Positions 10,813 to 22,451 of a stretch of DNA of 64,000 nt are shown piece by piece; the stretch's first letter is position 1; every line of letters begins with the position of its first letter. The DNA is taken from NCBI GenBank assembly GCA_004380135.1, contig QXCR01000045.1, forward strand, positions 186,001-250,000, in the 5' to 3' direction. The stretch is from Stemphylium vesicarium (Eukaryota; Ascomycota; Dothideomycetes; Pleosporales; Pleosporaceae). The position numbers were made by a program, and so were the translations under genes. The notes below the pieces were generated by a model that was not told where the DNA came from, did no database searches, and saw only the letters and a program-made list of their open reading frames with translations.

Positions 10813-11726
10813 ATGTCTGAAGCAGCCAAGCCAGACCCCGCGGCCGACCAGGTCGCCAACCCTGGCCCAACTCTGGTCAAGGACGAGACGGCCAAGGTCA
10901 CGACTGACAAGGCTGCCGACAAGCCCGAGGCGACAGCGCAGAGCACAGACGACAAGCCCATCACTGAGAAGGCGACAGAGGCGGCGGCCGCAGTCAAGGA
11001 CAATGTATTCTCCATGTTTGGTGGCGGCCCCGCAAAGGCAAAGAAGGAGGAGGCCGACGATGTCGACGAGCCATCAGGCGCCTCAAAGCCCAAGGGCGAG
11101 GTATGCATACGTGACAGGAATTTTCCAGGCCATACTGACGTGCTGGTAGGACGAGAACCCCGAGAACGAAGAGCCCGACGTCGAGTTCCAGCCCGTCGTT
11201 CACCTCACTGAGAAGGTCGACACCAAGACCAACGAGGAGCTCGAGGAGCAAGTGTTCAAGATGCGCGCCAAGCTGTTCAAGTTCGACAGGGAGTCGCGGG
11301 AGTGGAAGGAGCGAGGCACTGGTGACGTCCGGTTACTGAAGCACAAGGAGAACGGCAAGACTCGTCTGGTCATGCGACGAGACAAGACACTCAAGGTCTG
11401 CGCCAACCACTACGGTATGATTCACGGAACTTGGATAGAGAAGAAGATACTGAGACGTGTACAGTTGTCCCCGACATGAAGCTGTCGCCCAACGTAGGCA
11501 GCGACCGCAGCTGGGTCTGGAACGCCGCCGCCGATGTCAGCGAGGGCGAGCCCGAGGCTCAGACCCTTGCCATCCGTTTCGCCAACAGCGAGAGTGAGTG
11601 GTGGAATATCACTATAAGTATACATGAAGATGCTAATTCTCGGTACCAGACGCCAACCAGTTCAAGGAGGCCTTCATCAAGGCCCAACAAGAGAACGAGG
11701 CCCTCTTCGGCAAGTCGGAGCAGTAG
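10813..11726 (+). CDS. YRB1: Ran-binding protein 1 (YRB1)
   Basis: Four exons, 10813-11100, 11150-11414, 11465-11593 and 11650-11726, give 252 aa; introns are 49, 50 and 56 nt. Residues 1-105 are an Ala/Lys/Asp-rich disordered extension that includes VFSMFGGGPAKAKK. Residues about 107-240 form a RanBP1 domain with VVHLTEKVDTKTNEELE, KLFKFDRESREWKERGTGDV, LVMRRDKTLKVCANH and the GSDRSWVWNA strand. RanBP1 binds Ran-GTP, dissociates it from export complexes and helps RanGAP hydrolyse GTP at the cytosolic side of nuclear pores. Both flanks of every intron reproduce the conserved strand order, so the model is secure. The N-terminal extension is longer than in yeast Yrb1. Confidence 0.95.
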
Positions 11727-12422
11727 AGAAATCGGAACATGACCGAGACGGAGGACAGGGAAGGATGAAGGATTAAGGACGATGGATGATGAAATGAGCA
11801 TGCATTGCACGAATAGCGAGGAACATTTTGGGATGATATCATATCCTGGAGGTAGAAGACTTGTCTCACACCCTGCACATAACTAGATAGTAACTAAATG
11901 GCCCGACTACTGCAGTCAACGGCATCCCCCAATGCGTCTTTCCTGGCGGTTTACAATCATGTCCTTTGTTCAATGCCAGAGCGATATCATCCCTTTCTCT
12001 CTCACCTGGTGGGCCGAGTGTGATGCAAACAGACGGCATGATGTCGTACTACCCGCGGATCTCTCACTCACTCGGTCAAATAGACTAGGCCCTTGTCAGG
12101 CAGCCTCCCGCTTGTGCAGCCATCGCATAGCTTGATCGTTTGCGCCAAGGCCGAGCTCAGGTAAACTAGCTAGCCTCCGCCGCCCCGCCGCGACGTGCAT
12201 CCATTAACCTTGGCCAAATCACAACTCGCGATCAGACCAGCCACCGCGCGAACCTCAACCCGACCCTCTGCCAAAAACGCGCCCAGACTCTATCGCAACG
12301 AGCAGACCACCACAGTCGCGCACATCTCCACTGCCCTAGTTGCATTCGGTATATACTTTGACCCGAACCCGAACGACTGGCCGCTCAACTGCATTTAGTC
12401 CTCGCGGCGCAAGTCAGACAAG
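11727..12422. other. Intergenic promoter region of TAF14
   Basis: About 700 bases without a gene. From 12170 to 12420 it becomes strongly C-rich, which probably marks the 5' leader of the YEATS gene. Confidence 0.5.
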
Positions 12423-13395
12423 ATGCCCGACGTAAGTTGCGCCCACTTGACATGTACCTGCTGTTATGGAGATGCTGACATTCAAGTAGGCCAAGAGATG
12501 GGTTAAGCTCATCACTCACCAAAAGCCCATGTATGTCCACCTCGCGCGCAATCGCATGCGCCGGCCTGACGCGTAAATATACGAGCAACCGCTAACACAC
12601 GCACAGCGCAGAGCCATCACCTGTCGAAGGCTTCCCCATGCGATCATGGAGCATAGAGATTTGGCTGCTAGATGACCAGGGCAATGAGGTCATGCCCAAC
12701 ATCTTCGAGAAGGCTGTCTACAACCTGCACCCGTCATTCGAGAAGAACAAGCATGGTGAGTACGCTGCCTACTTCACATGGAGAGAGTAGCTGACCAGGA
12801 AACAGTCATCAAGAAGCCGCCGTTCCGCATCGATGAGAAGGGTTGGGGTGAATTTGACATGACCATCGTCCTGACCGCCGTTGGCAAAGGCGGCGACCAT
12901 ACACTCGACCACGACCTCAACTTCCAGTCCGAGCGGTACGAGGCCAAGCACCAGGTCGTAAGTACAGCCCTATCATATCTTCTACGAGTCAGACATTCCT
13001 GACTTGATCATCACAGACCTTCCGGAATCCCAAGCCAGAGCTCCTCGCCCTCCTCGCCGAGTCCGGCTCCGCCGAGGCAAACGGTATGCGCAACAAGGAC
13101 GCCGCCAAGAAGAAGAGCCGGAGGGACAAGAATGTTGATATGGAGAAGCTGGCCGATGGTCTGCAGAAGCTTGGCGAGGACGACCTCTTACACGTCGTCA
13201 CCATGGTCCACGACAATAAGACCAGCGAGACGTACACTAAGAATGACGTCGAGAGTGAGTTGGCTTGCTGTATGATTGAAGGAATGCATTTGCTGACATG
13301 TGACAGATGGCGAGTTCCACGTCGACCTGTACACGCTGCCCGATTCCCTCGTCAAGATGCTCTGGGACTTTACCGCCTCAAAGGTAGACCTATAG
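12423..13395 (+). CDS. TAF14: YEATS-domain protein, TAF14-like
   Basis: Six exons, 12423-12431, 12490-12530, 12607-12755, 12806-12957, 13017-13254 and 13307-13395, give 225 aa. The first exon is only nine bases (Met-Pro-Asp) and is set by the gtaagt donor that follows. The YEATS domain spans about 5-125, with PSPVEGFPMRSWSIEIWLLD, IFEKAVYNLHPSFE, PPFRIDEKGWGEFDMTI and HDLNFQSERYEAKH. The C-terminal 70 residues (DLYTLPDSLVKMLWDFTASK) match the extraterminal domain of yeast Taf14. Taf14 reads acylated histone lysines and is shared by TFIID, TFIIF, INO80, SWI/SNF and NuA3. YAF9 was considered but its N-terminal signature is absent. A Lys-rich segment (KKKSRRDK) lies between the two domains. Confidence 0.9.
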
Positions 13396-14430
13396 ACGTC
13401 CTCTGGTAGTTTGACTGCCAGGTCTGAGCGACAAACCCTCACGATACCTCATCCGCCGATTCAAGACCGTCCCCACGTCCCATGTTCGAGAGTAGCAGCG
13501 ACTCGCCCGCTTACTCCACCGGTGCCCATGCTCTTCCATGCACGCATGCGAGCTTCACCCCCATTAGGATGCGACGGACGATACGATACATCCGTACAAT
13601 CTCATACCCTGTCTTTTTGTTTTCTTTCCCAATCACTTCTAGTTAATTCATTCGTCGTCCCCTTTCATGAGCCTCGGAGTTTAAAGCACGGGCGAAAAAA
13701 AGCTGGTGGGCGTGGTGGCTTTTGCACATAGCAGCGTGAGTTCCCAGTGGATTGAGCGCGCAGGCATGGATGACGTTTTTTGGGAGCGATAGGGAACTTG
13801 GGTATAAATGAATTCAACATGGAAATTAGTTCTTTTTTCTTTTTTTTCGCCTTTTGATACTAATATGATAGTCTGTACGCTTGGTTTTCGTATGGGTCTC
13901 CGTTGACGCAAAGTACGCGCGAAATGCCATGTGGAGCTATCCGGTTCATTCTGATTTTCTTCCAACGAATACGAGCACTTCCTCCCGTTCATCGACTGGT
14001 TGCTTCTCGTTTTGAATCCCAAATTTTAAAGCCCTGCGGTGTCGCAAAAGAGAATTAGACATGAGGCTTCTTACAAAAGCACAAAGTCATGCAGTCGCTT
14101 TCCCATAATTTTGACAACAATCGACCTAAATATCCTTTAATCTGTTGTCTTATTCTGTCTGCGCATGGCGATTTCGCGCGGGTGCTTATATACGTAGATG
14201 GATCTTTTTAGACGTGGACATGAGCTCGGTTTTGTCGTTGTCCTAACAGCAATTTAAGAAGAGCGGACGCCAAACATGCACGTCTTGATTAGTTCTTTTG
14301 AACAGCTCGGAGGCACCATGGTACACCGAGGGTTCAATTTTAGTCCATATTCGACAACAACTTCTTTTTTGAACACAGGGGAAATATTCACAGCTGAGAG
14401 AGAAGAAGGAGAACGGTGATTGAGGGGTCA

Positions 14431-14481
14431 TATGGTACCGCATCGGCTAGGTGTCGATTGTTTTTTATGGTACCGCGTCGG
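14431..14481 (+). repeat. Near-perfect 16-base direct repeat
   Basis: The word TATGGTACCGCATCGG at 14431-14446 recurs as TATGGTACCGCGTCGG at 14466-14481. The only difference is an A/G transition at a CpG. Confidence 0.8.
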
Positions 14482-14608
14482 GGGACTAAGGGCGCGGAAG
14501 AGCTCGTCTCATGGATTGAAGAACGAGGTATTTATGTGACGTTTTCGTCTGGGATAAAAGGGAGGGAAGAACAGCATATCGTGGCTCCGGGTGGTTTTCC
14601 AACCTCCA

Positions 14609-14776
14609 CAGAGAAGGAGAAGCAGACGTCCATGTCATCTTCGAACATCTGTTTTGTTTCAGACATCGTCATCTCTTGGTATGTTTTTAGATCTCCGCAG
14701 GGAAAGAGAAGCGGACATTCATGTTGCTTGTGGTATTTTTCCCTCTAGACATAGTCATATTCCTAGTGTTTTTGAG
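14609..14776 (+). repeat. Degenerate tandem duplication, unit about 87 bases
   Basis: The 27 bases at 14609-14635 match 14698-14724 at 22 positions, and all five mismatches are transitions. A second block, agacat at 14661, aligns with agacat at 14747 and continues similarly into a run of T. The two blocks are 89 and 86 bases apart, so this is one imperfect tandem duplication. Confidence 0.6.
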
Positions 14777-16455
14777 AATATAACCAACAAAGAAGGAGAG
14801 GAGACAGGGAGGCGAGCCATTAACAGGGTGTCTGGATCCTTTTAAACAGCACTTCCCGTATGCTCCTGGGCACACAATGGGATTTTTTTAAAGTGAACGA
14901 GGAAAGACGACACAAAGAAGGGTCGTCATGAGTTTTTTGGTCGTTGGGAGCGCGGGGAGGGCACAAGATATGGCGGGATACTGTAAGACTTTTCAGTACC
15001 CCAGGAAGAAGTGTGTATGATGAGAGAAAAAGAGGACTGAGATACGGTGTCTTTATACCCTTAGCCAGCCGTACGGACGGGACATGGGAAGCCCCCACGC
15101 CGCCTTCACAGAAAGAAAATGTCGTGAAGGGAGGGCGTGGAAACGACACGGAAGTCGAAAATAACCGTTTTCTTAATCGTTTCACACACGAAAGGACGCT
15201 TTACATGTGTAGAAGACTCGCCCTCCCAGCGAGCAGATAGTGGATCATCATGGTGATTTCGACATGTCGTGCCAGAACGTCCTTTTTACAGTACCGTAAA
15301 TGGGTTTAGGCAGAAAAGAAGAAGAGAGAACGAGAACAAAACCGTCCTGCCCAATCATTTCACAACAGTACATGCAAATATGGATGTTCTTTTGATCTTT
15401 TGGGCGCGGGAAAGTGCAGACATGAAGATCTCTGAAAAGCTTTTCGAGTAACGAGGGACAGGAAACATGTGTTTGCATGGTAATAGTTTTCATAGCAGGG
15501 ACATCACGTCGTTTTTTGGGGGTATTTGGCGAGCCCAGGTAGTAGTTTAGGGAAGGAAAGACAATGTGGTAGAAGTAGGCGTGATCCCAAATCTTGGTGG
15601 TCGGAAGAGTGTTTTTGGTGCATGAACCGGTAGTATGAAGTCTTTCAAAACGAGAGCAGAAGCCATAGCTTCGAACGGTGAGTGATTTACTCCCAGACAT
15701 GGACATATTCCAATCCTCTTTCTTTTTTCTTTAATCAAGATTAGAATTAGAAATAATCGTGGTGTGCTCTAAGAGAGTGTGGCAGGGGCTTATATACGCG
15801 TCTTCTAAAAAGTACAAGAGGATAGCCGGACTAAATGTCTAGGATCGCGCATCCCATCGACGTCGGGTGTAGACTTTTGGTGTGCCGCAGGGTGCCTATT
15901 TCCAAGCAGGGAAGTAGATTCTTTTATCCGAGAACTTTGCAAAAGGAACGAGAAAGACGAGAGGGCATGGGACATCCGCATGGTATCTTTTCAGACACAC
16001 GCCCGAAGACAGTCGGCGTTTCTGTATTTAGGTAAAATGCGTGATGTTGAGGAGAAACATTCGGGCTGAAGGACAGATATTTATAAGTTTTGCCCGAAGC
16101 CTTTAAGGCGCGGAAAAGAAAGAGGTAATAGTAGCAAACGCGTAAGAGGAGGTGACCACATGTTCAGGTCGTACGTTTTCATTTAGATGCGTCGGGCATT
16201 TCCGAACTCGTTGCAGTATTTTAGGCACTGGGTAACACAGCAGGAAAACATGGACCCTGGCTTGTTCCTTTTTGCGGAACATCATACTCCCATATGGAGT
16301 TTTTCAGGAAGGATGAGAGAGCGCGGATAAATGAGGAAGAGAGGAAGCCAAAGAGGATTGAGATATTTATGCATTTCCACATCAACCATTTCGAGATTGT
16401 GATTGTCTTTTATTTACTCCTCCTACCTCCCCTCTCGTACTCTCCGCTGTCTGAA

Positions 16456-19400
16456 TCAACAAATCCAATCCCCCAGTCCCTCCTTCTTCCCAACTTCCCC
16501 AACCGCACCACCGCTCCCATCATCCCCACCACCAAGCCACGACTCGACCGTCTTCGTAAACTCACTCTCCTTCTCCTCCCTCATCCTGCGCCGCTTCTCC
16601 AACCTCTTTTTCTGCGCCACCCTCACACTACGCTCGTTCCAGATCCACGAAACGGGGTGGAATCGATACACGAATCTGCCCCGTCCATGGGGAGAAGAAG
16701 AAAGATATCTCTCGAGACCTTGACGCCGCAACTCCAGCGGCTTGGGCCAAGACTGGAGTCCGGAGACGTTTGGCATGTGTTTGACTCTGCGGACTTTTGG
16801 CGCGGATCTGGCTCTGTCTCTGCGGCGGACCTTTGGCTTGAGTTTGACGACGCGGGGTTTGGGCGCGGAGTGGCCACGCATGAGCCGGAGTCTTCTTCGC
16901 CGTTTCCGGATCCTGGATCTTCGTCGTCGTTCTTGGGATCTGGTTCTTTTTCGTGGTGCATCGGGTGTCTTTTCTCGGACCGGGTATTTCACTATTACGG
17001 GGCCTCGCGTTGAGAGCAGCTGATGTGCGCGTCGGCGGATGTCTGCTCGCAATCTTGTGAGGCTATCGCGCAAAGAATCTCTCTTCCTCATGGATGGGTG
17101 TCGTCTAGGCTGTTGCTGTTGCAGGTTTGCGCGGAGTCGACGCAGCCGGATACTGACTATGGCACTCCCAGCTTCTTCTACCAGACGGGTGAACTGGAAG
17201 TACAGGATGCGGAAAGTTTTACTCAGCGCCTCGGGTGTATGCGCGGTTTTGACAGCCATCTTGCGGATCGGTGGCTGCTCGTCACTTCTTTTCTTTGAGG
17301 CGCTCTTAGCTTTGAGGGCGACTTTCCTACCAGCGATGTCCTTCTTCCTAATGATGCTCTTCTCTTTGGGAACAGCCTCAGTTCCGCCGACTTCCTCCTG
17401 ACTTGTAAGGGTCCCAGGCTTTTCCTCAGTAGAGACTCGTCTAATCAAGCCCGCATCTTTGCTTGGCTTAACTACCCCGGTCTTGATTCGAGAGAACCTC
17501 GACCCCGTCTCTGTGCGCGAAGCTTGCCCACGACAGGTGGACATGATCGCCTCATATTGAGCTTTTTGATTGTCAAATCCTTTGCGAAGCTCGCGTAGTA
17601 TAGCCTTCGCTGTTCGGACACTGAGCCGACCGAATACGCGAACACCTCTAATACGAAGCGCCTGCACCAATTCTGGTATTGTTGACTTCGGTGGAGGATG
17701 CTGGTGGTTATGAGCACTAGCAGACCAGGCGCGAACTTTGCTGTGCGAAGTTTTGGGTTTGGAAGACTGAAGTTCAGATTGAGACCGATTGACAGTGGCA
17801 GTCAAACCCTCAGGACGTAACGATGCGTTCTCGGAATCTGAATTTTGCGTGGATCTAGTACTTGAGAATTTGCGTGTCGGTACTAGTTGGTGGATACCAA
17901 AGCTACCCGGAATCTTTGGTAAAGGGTCGATCCTGAGAAGCGAGGGTTGAGAATTACTTAATGCACATGCACGAGATGGAGATTTAGCAGTGGGTACTGG
18001 TCTGCGAACAGCCGAGGAACCTGAAACGTATTGGAAGCGTTCTTGCTGAAGAGGTGTCGATGGAGTATCAATTGGCTGATTGTCCGTACGTGATGGAGAC
18101 TGAATATTTGAAGAAAAAGACTTTGGTTCATTCGAGTACAAGACTGGCTACTTGGACGATCAGAATACTGCATAGGCAGAGGCTACTTTGAATCAGGCTC
18201 ACCTACGTCCTTTCCCTTACCATCACCCTTGACGCCTTTCTTCCCAAGCTTGGGCTTATATATACTGCGATATCCCTCCAGCTTCTTCGAATACTGGCCC
18301 AATGGCTTCGGGTTGGACGGTTTCGGTTTTGCTGTTTTGCCATTTCTGGCAGCTATGTTAATGGCCCAAAACCGTGAAAAGGGAACGTCAATCGTGGACG
18401 TATCGATTGAGCCGCCCTGAGCTGTTTGGCGGAAACGTGATAGTGTCATGGCCCCTTCCGTCAGCGCGCCAAAACTACCGACTAACATGGTAGTAATACT
18501 GTCTTTGTCTGTCGGCTTGTGTTGCCATGACTCGCCTGGAATTGAGTCCATCGTGCTAGGAACAGTACCCAACTCCCAGCCCCAGAACTTTTGGAATCGA
18601 GGCCTGTTTGCAACTGTTTCATAGTTGTCAGACTCAGTAGCTTCTCGGGTCAGGTCAGACTTTGGTGATATGAAGAACTGAATTGCGTCGCCATCCCGTA
18701 CAACGGGCGTGAGGGTCGACTCAAAATCTTCTGGATCTGATTCACTTGACGATTCGGCTGGTCCATTGTTTGGGACTGGATCTAAGGACAGCAAGCCTGC
18801 CTTCTTTCCCCATCCACCACCCCCACTCAGAACACGGTGGAGACGGGCCCCTTCTGAGAGCGCTTGGGACACAATCTTGTTCCAGATGGGCGGATCACTA
18901 CGCCATAGGCATTCCCAAAGATGCTCTGGCTTGGTAGAGACTGCGTCCTCGTGCCGGATGGAGAGAAGTTCCTCGGTCCTGGCACTGATTGTGTCCTTCA
19001 ATGCACCCGGTATGACTAACGCCCAAGCAACTGTCGACTGTGCTGGCTGCGCCCTGGACGCAAAAAACCTGGGAACTACGTTCTCAAGCTCTGAAGAGGC
19101 CTGAACACTCTTACCGTCAGAGTCGACAACACGACGAATGATATTACCCATGCATCCCTCGACGAGACGAGGTAATGTGAGCGGAAGCAACGGTATATTA
19201 AGAGTAGATTCCGTCTTCCAGGAAGAATTTCTTCCACTCAGTCGGATGCCATGTTGGGAAATATCTGTCTTGGAAGTCATTTTCAGGTCGCCAACATGGC
19301 CGGTTGTTTTCCAGTCTGACAAGAACATGGTGGTGGGCATGCCGGTCTGGAAGACAGTGTTTGCAAGGGGCAGTCGCAATGTATCACGATAGCGCGCATC

Positions 19401-20042
19401 TTTAACCGAATGTTCGGCTATGATGAAGTCGATAGCGCCGGTTTCTGATGGCGAGAGCCCCTCGCTCGACAAGACAGACGCGTCAGAAGCGAGCGAACAA
19501 TAGGCCATTCCCTCGAAGCCTGTTCCAGCCACGGGTGGCAAGATACTGCGCTGTGAAAGTTCATCCCTGTGGGCGGATGTCGGGTTTCCCCAAGGCCTGG
19601 GAGCCGGGAGCTTATCCACGACAGCACATAGCGCACGTATGACGATGCCTTCAGTCAGAGTAGTTCTGCTGTACCTGCGAATGAGGGCCTTTTTTAGGAA
19701 AGCGTCATGGTCGAGTAAAAGATGTGCGTAGGCTGGCGTGACGAAGAAGAGGGCAAAAGTCTTCCTGGTGACATACTTTAATGGAAGGGGCTTGACACGC
19801 GCGATGAGGTGATCTGGCTATAAGATTTTAAGCATATATCACTCGCCAAAGACTGGAGCTCTTACATGATTGTGAATTGAAGTCGGTATGACTATGCCGC
19901 CGTCGACATGCTGTGCCTGTGGGCTTTCATCTTCTGTCGAGGGCGCCGGCGCTCTATAAAAGCGAGGTGAGGACTTGAAGCTTCCAAGGGCGACAATAGT
20001 GCGCCTCACGACTGGGTATCGTCGCGCGACCAATGAAAGCAT
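16456..20042 (-). CDS. Long protein, probably mitochondrial, with a basic C-terminal half
   Basis: I join three exons: 20042-19866, 19817-18203 and 18143-16456, giving 1,159 aa. The first intron (51 nt, gtaaga...tatag) joins HNH to PDHLIARVK. The second (59 nt, gtgagc...tagccag) starts just before a stop at 18183 and leads into a 561-codon frame that has no ATG of its own near its start. The N-terminus (MLSLVARRYPVVRRT) looks like a mitochondrial presequence. Residues 60-600 are folded and include LSGGGGWGKKAGLLSLDP, probably the core of a fungal-specific family. The rest is disordered and very basic (RKRTRSQERRRRSRIRKRRRR). No function is recognised. If the second intron is retained, the protein stops after GEPDSK at about 603 aa. 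Another in-frame ATG exists at 20234. Confidence 0.6.
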
Positions 20043-20518
20043 TTGTTGCAGCTCAATTGACCATGGCGATAGGCAGAAATGGTGTTGGGTTGCGGTCGCG
20101 GGCGCGGGCATCCATGACGCATCGACGCTAGGAGCCGCGCATGTGCCCAGGACAGCACGGGATGAGTACGTAAGCAGAGCCGCAACAATCGCGACGGTGC
20201 ATGGCTTCGACAATGCGTGGGCTCTCCCTGTCATCTGCCAGTCGAAGCATTGAGCCTGTCAACCCGCCGTGTCCTCAGCCTCTACAACTCGAAGCACGCT
20301 CGGCATCCCACACGGCCATTGCTGTGTACGCCGTCGACACTTTTTCCGAGCGCCGGCCAGGCCACGTCTCGCACACCTCCTTGCGCCGAATCACGCCCAC
20401 GCCCACACCCTCAGCCTCACCACCGGCCGCTTTTCGCTTCTTCTTATGCGTCAGTCATAGACCCTCTTCCACTCTGGCAGCCACGGTTCGCCTTATCTCC
20501 TAGCCTCCCACGGCCACC
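20043..20518. other. Divergent promoter region
   Basis: About 480 bases between the minus-strand long gene and the plus-strand VAN1-like gene. It is C-rich from 20260 onward, which fits a leader of the latter. Confidence 0.5.
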
Positions 20519-21673
20519 ATGTCACGCTCGTTTCGACGCTCGAATCCCATCACCATTGTCCTTGCCGGTATCCTCTGCATAGGCTTCATCGTCTTCTTCT
20601 TCTCCGGCACCGATGTCCCGTCAATCACAAGGAAGGGCGCGGGCGGTGTAGCATCGAACCCGCTGTCCCCACCGTCGCTGCCCTTCCGCAAGTCCAAGGC
20701 CAACGCTCCCCAGGTCGCGCCGCCCGTTGTACACTACTACATGAACAATGTCACCAACACGCGCACACCAATCGAGAACGAAGAAACCGTCCTCATCCTC
20801 ACGCCACTGGCCAGGTTCTACCAGGAGTACTGGGACAATCTCCTCAAGCTCAGCTACCCCCACAACTTGATCTCCCTGGGCTTCATAATACCAAAGACCA
20901 AGGAGGGCAACGCCGCCTATGCCGCATTGCAAGCACAGGTCGCAAAGACCCAGTCCGGCACTAAGAGCAAACGCTTCGCTGCCGTCACCATTCTCCGCCA
21001 GGACACCGAGTCCCCCCTCCAGTCGCAGAGCGAGGCCGAGCGCCACAAGATGGCGAACCAGCCCGCACGAAGGGCGGCCATGGCGAAGGCGCGCAACTCG
21101 CTCTTGTTCACAACCCTAGGCCCCACTACCTCTTGGGTTTTGTGGATGGATGCCGACATCGTGGAGACCCCACCTACTTTGATCCAAGATCTCGCCGACT
21201 ATGACGTGCCCATCATCGTTCCGAACTGCTTCCAGAGATACTACAATGAAGAGAAGAAGGCCATGGACATTCGCGAATACGACTTCAACAACTGGATCGA
21301 CAGTCCTACGGCCAAGCAAATGGGCGAGAAGATGGGCAAGGACGAGGTTCTACTTGAGGGTTATGCAGAGATGCCAACCTACCGTAGCCTCATGGCGAAG
21401 ATGCATGACCCATCTGCGGATCCCCATGCGAAGATCAAGCTCGATGGTGTTGGAGGTGCAACACTTCTCGTCAAGGCTGAGGTACACCGCGACGGTGCCA
21501 TGTTCCCACCATTCTCCTTCTACCACCTCATCGAGACAGAAGGATTCGCCAAAATGGCGGCCCGATTGAACTGGGAGAGTTTTGGATTGCCCAACTACCT
21601 GGTACGTCTTCTCTCGCGGCACAACGTTGCGAAACGCTAACAAGAACCGCAGGTATACCACTACAACGAGTAA
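20519..21673 (+). CDS. VAN1: VAN1-like mannan polymerase subunit (GT62)
   Basis: Exon 1 is 20519-21601; a 51-nt intron leads to a 21-base second exon, 21653-21673, coding VYHYNE and the stop (367 aa). It is a type II membrane protein with an anchor at about 10-29. The lumenal domain has VLILTPLARFYQEYWDNLLK, SYPHNLISLGFI, RNSLLFTTLGPTTSWVLW followed by the DAD metal site (211-213), and the family end DGVGGATLLVKAEVHRDGA then FPPFSFYHLIETEGFAKMA. The EYWDNL, TTSWVLWMDADIVETP and LPNYLVYHYNE wording matches Van1 better than Mnn9 or Anp1. With Mnn9, Van1 forms mannan polymerase I, which extends the alpha-1,6 backbone of N-glycan outer chains in the cis-Golgi. Without the micro-exon the protein would lose its conserved end. 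Confidence 0.9.
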
Positions 21674-22451
21674 GAAGGTCGACGGCGAATGTTTACGTAC
21701 TTATGGGCCGCTCCATTTCAATGGTCATTGGGTGGCGTTTGAAAGGGGCGATTTGAAAGCTACATTGTTGCCATCATGAGCGTTGGGCTTTTCTCGCCGC
21801 GCAATGTATGATACGCATGTTTTGGAGCTATGATGGCTTGCCGGGCAAGGTCGATATACCAGTTAGCAAAGTTTTTTAGATTCAAAATACCAAGCACGTT
21901 TGATTTCCAAGAAAAAATTGTACTCTATCGTCCAATTTCGTGTCCAGCAAAATGGTTACCATCATGATGTGGAGGCTTGTAATGCAGGAACCGGGAGGCT
22001 TGTCCCGCAAATCTTCTAGTCTCTCAGCCTCGCGGACTTGCGGAACACGTCCACTTTTCATAGGTCCAGTTGCGCCTTTCCCTGTACCGGCGTTACACCA
22101 AGCCTAACACCTCGTTTCCGCCATCTCATTCAACTCTTGATCTTTTCGCTATAGCGCAAGGACTGATACTGCGTCCTTGCTGCCGCCATTGCTTCTTGCA
22201 CCTGCAGTATGCGGACCCGACCAAACTGACCCTTCCCCGCGGGGAACGGGCCATCGCGCGCCATATCGGAGCTCGATGACGTTCCCGAGGATACTCACGC
22301 GACGACGCTACCAGGACCCTATTGAGTCAGCCTCGGCGTCTTCCAGACCCCTTCATACAATACAGCATCCAGAGACGTATACACGCGACCTGTCATCATT
22401 CAAAAGTTCTGGCCTGGAAAACACCGCAACCGCAACCGCAACCGCAACACC
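21674..22451. other. Intergenic, no gene seen
   Basis: About 780 bases with the VAN1 3' end and the promoter and leader of the DUF202 gene. The only notable element is the hexamer repeat just before the start codon. Confidence 0.5.
22424..22447 (+). repeat. (CCGCAA)4 hexamer repeat
   Basis: Four perfect CCGCAA units end four bases before the ATG of the DUF202 gene, so they lie in its 5' untranslated leader. Confidence 0.9.

Larger units (their letters stand above)
13396..16455. other. 3-kb gene-free stretch with degenerate repeats
   Basis: No open frame here has coding character on either strand. The sequence is richer in A/G and G/T runs than the neighbouring genes. It holds several TATA-like words (ttatata near 14190 and 15791) and the recurrent word GCGCGG followed by a purine run (near 14491, 14949, 15402, 16109). 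Short direct repeats are listed separately. It may be decayed repetitive DNA or a long non-coding transcript; neither can be shown from the sequence. Confidence 0.45.

Noticed and set aside
16294..17013. Plus-strand 239-codon frame
   Set aside because: It is antisense to the long basic protein and mirrors its Arg-rich codons as Leu/Ser-rich sequence.
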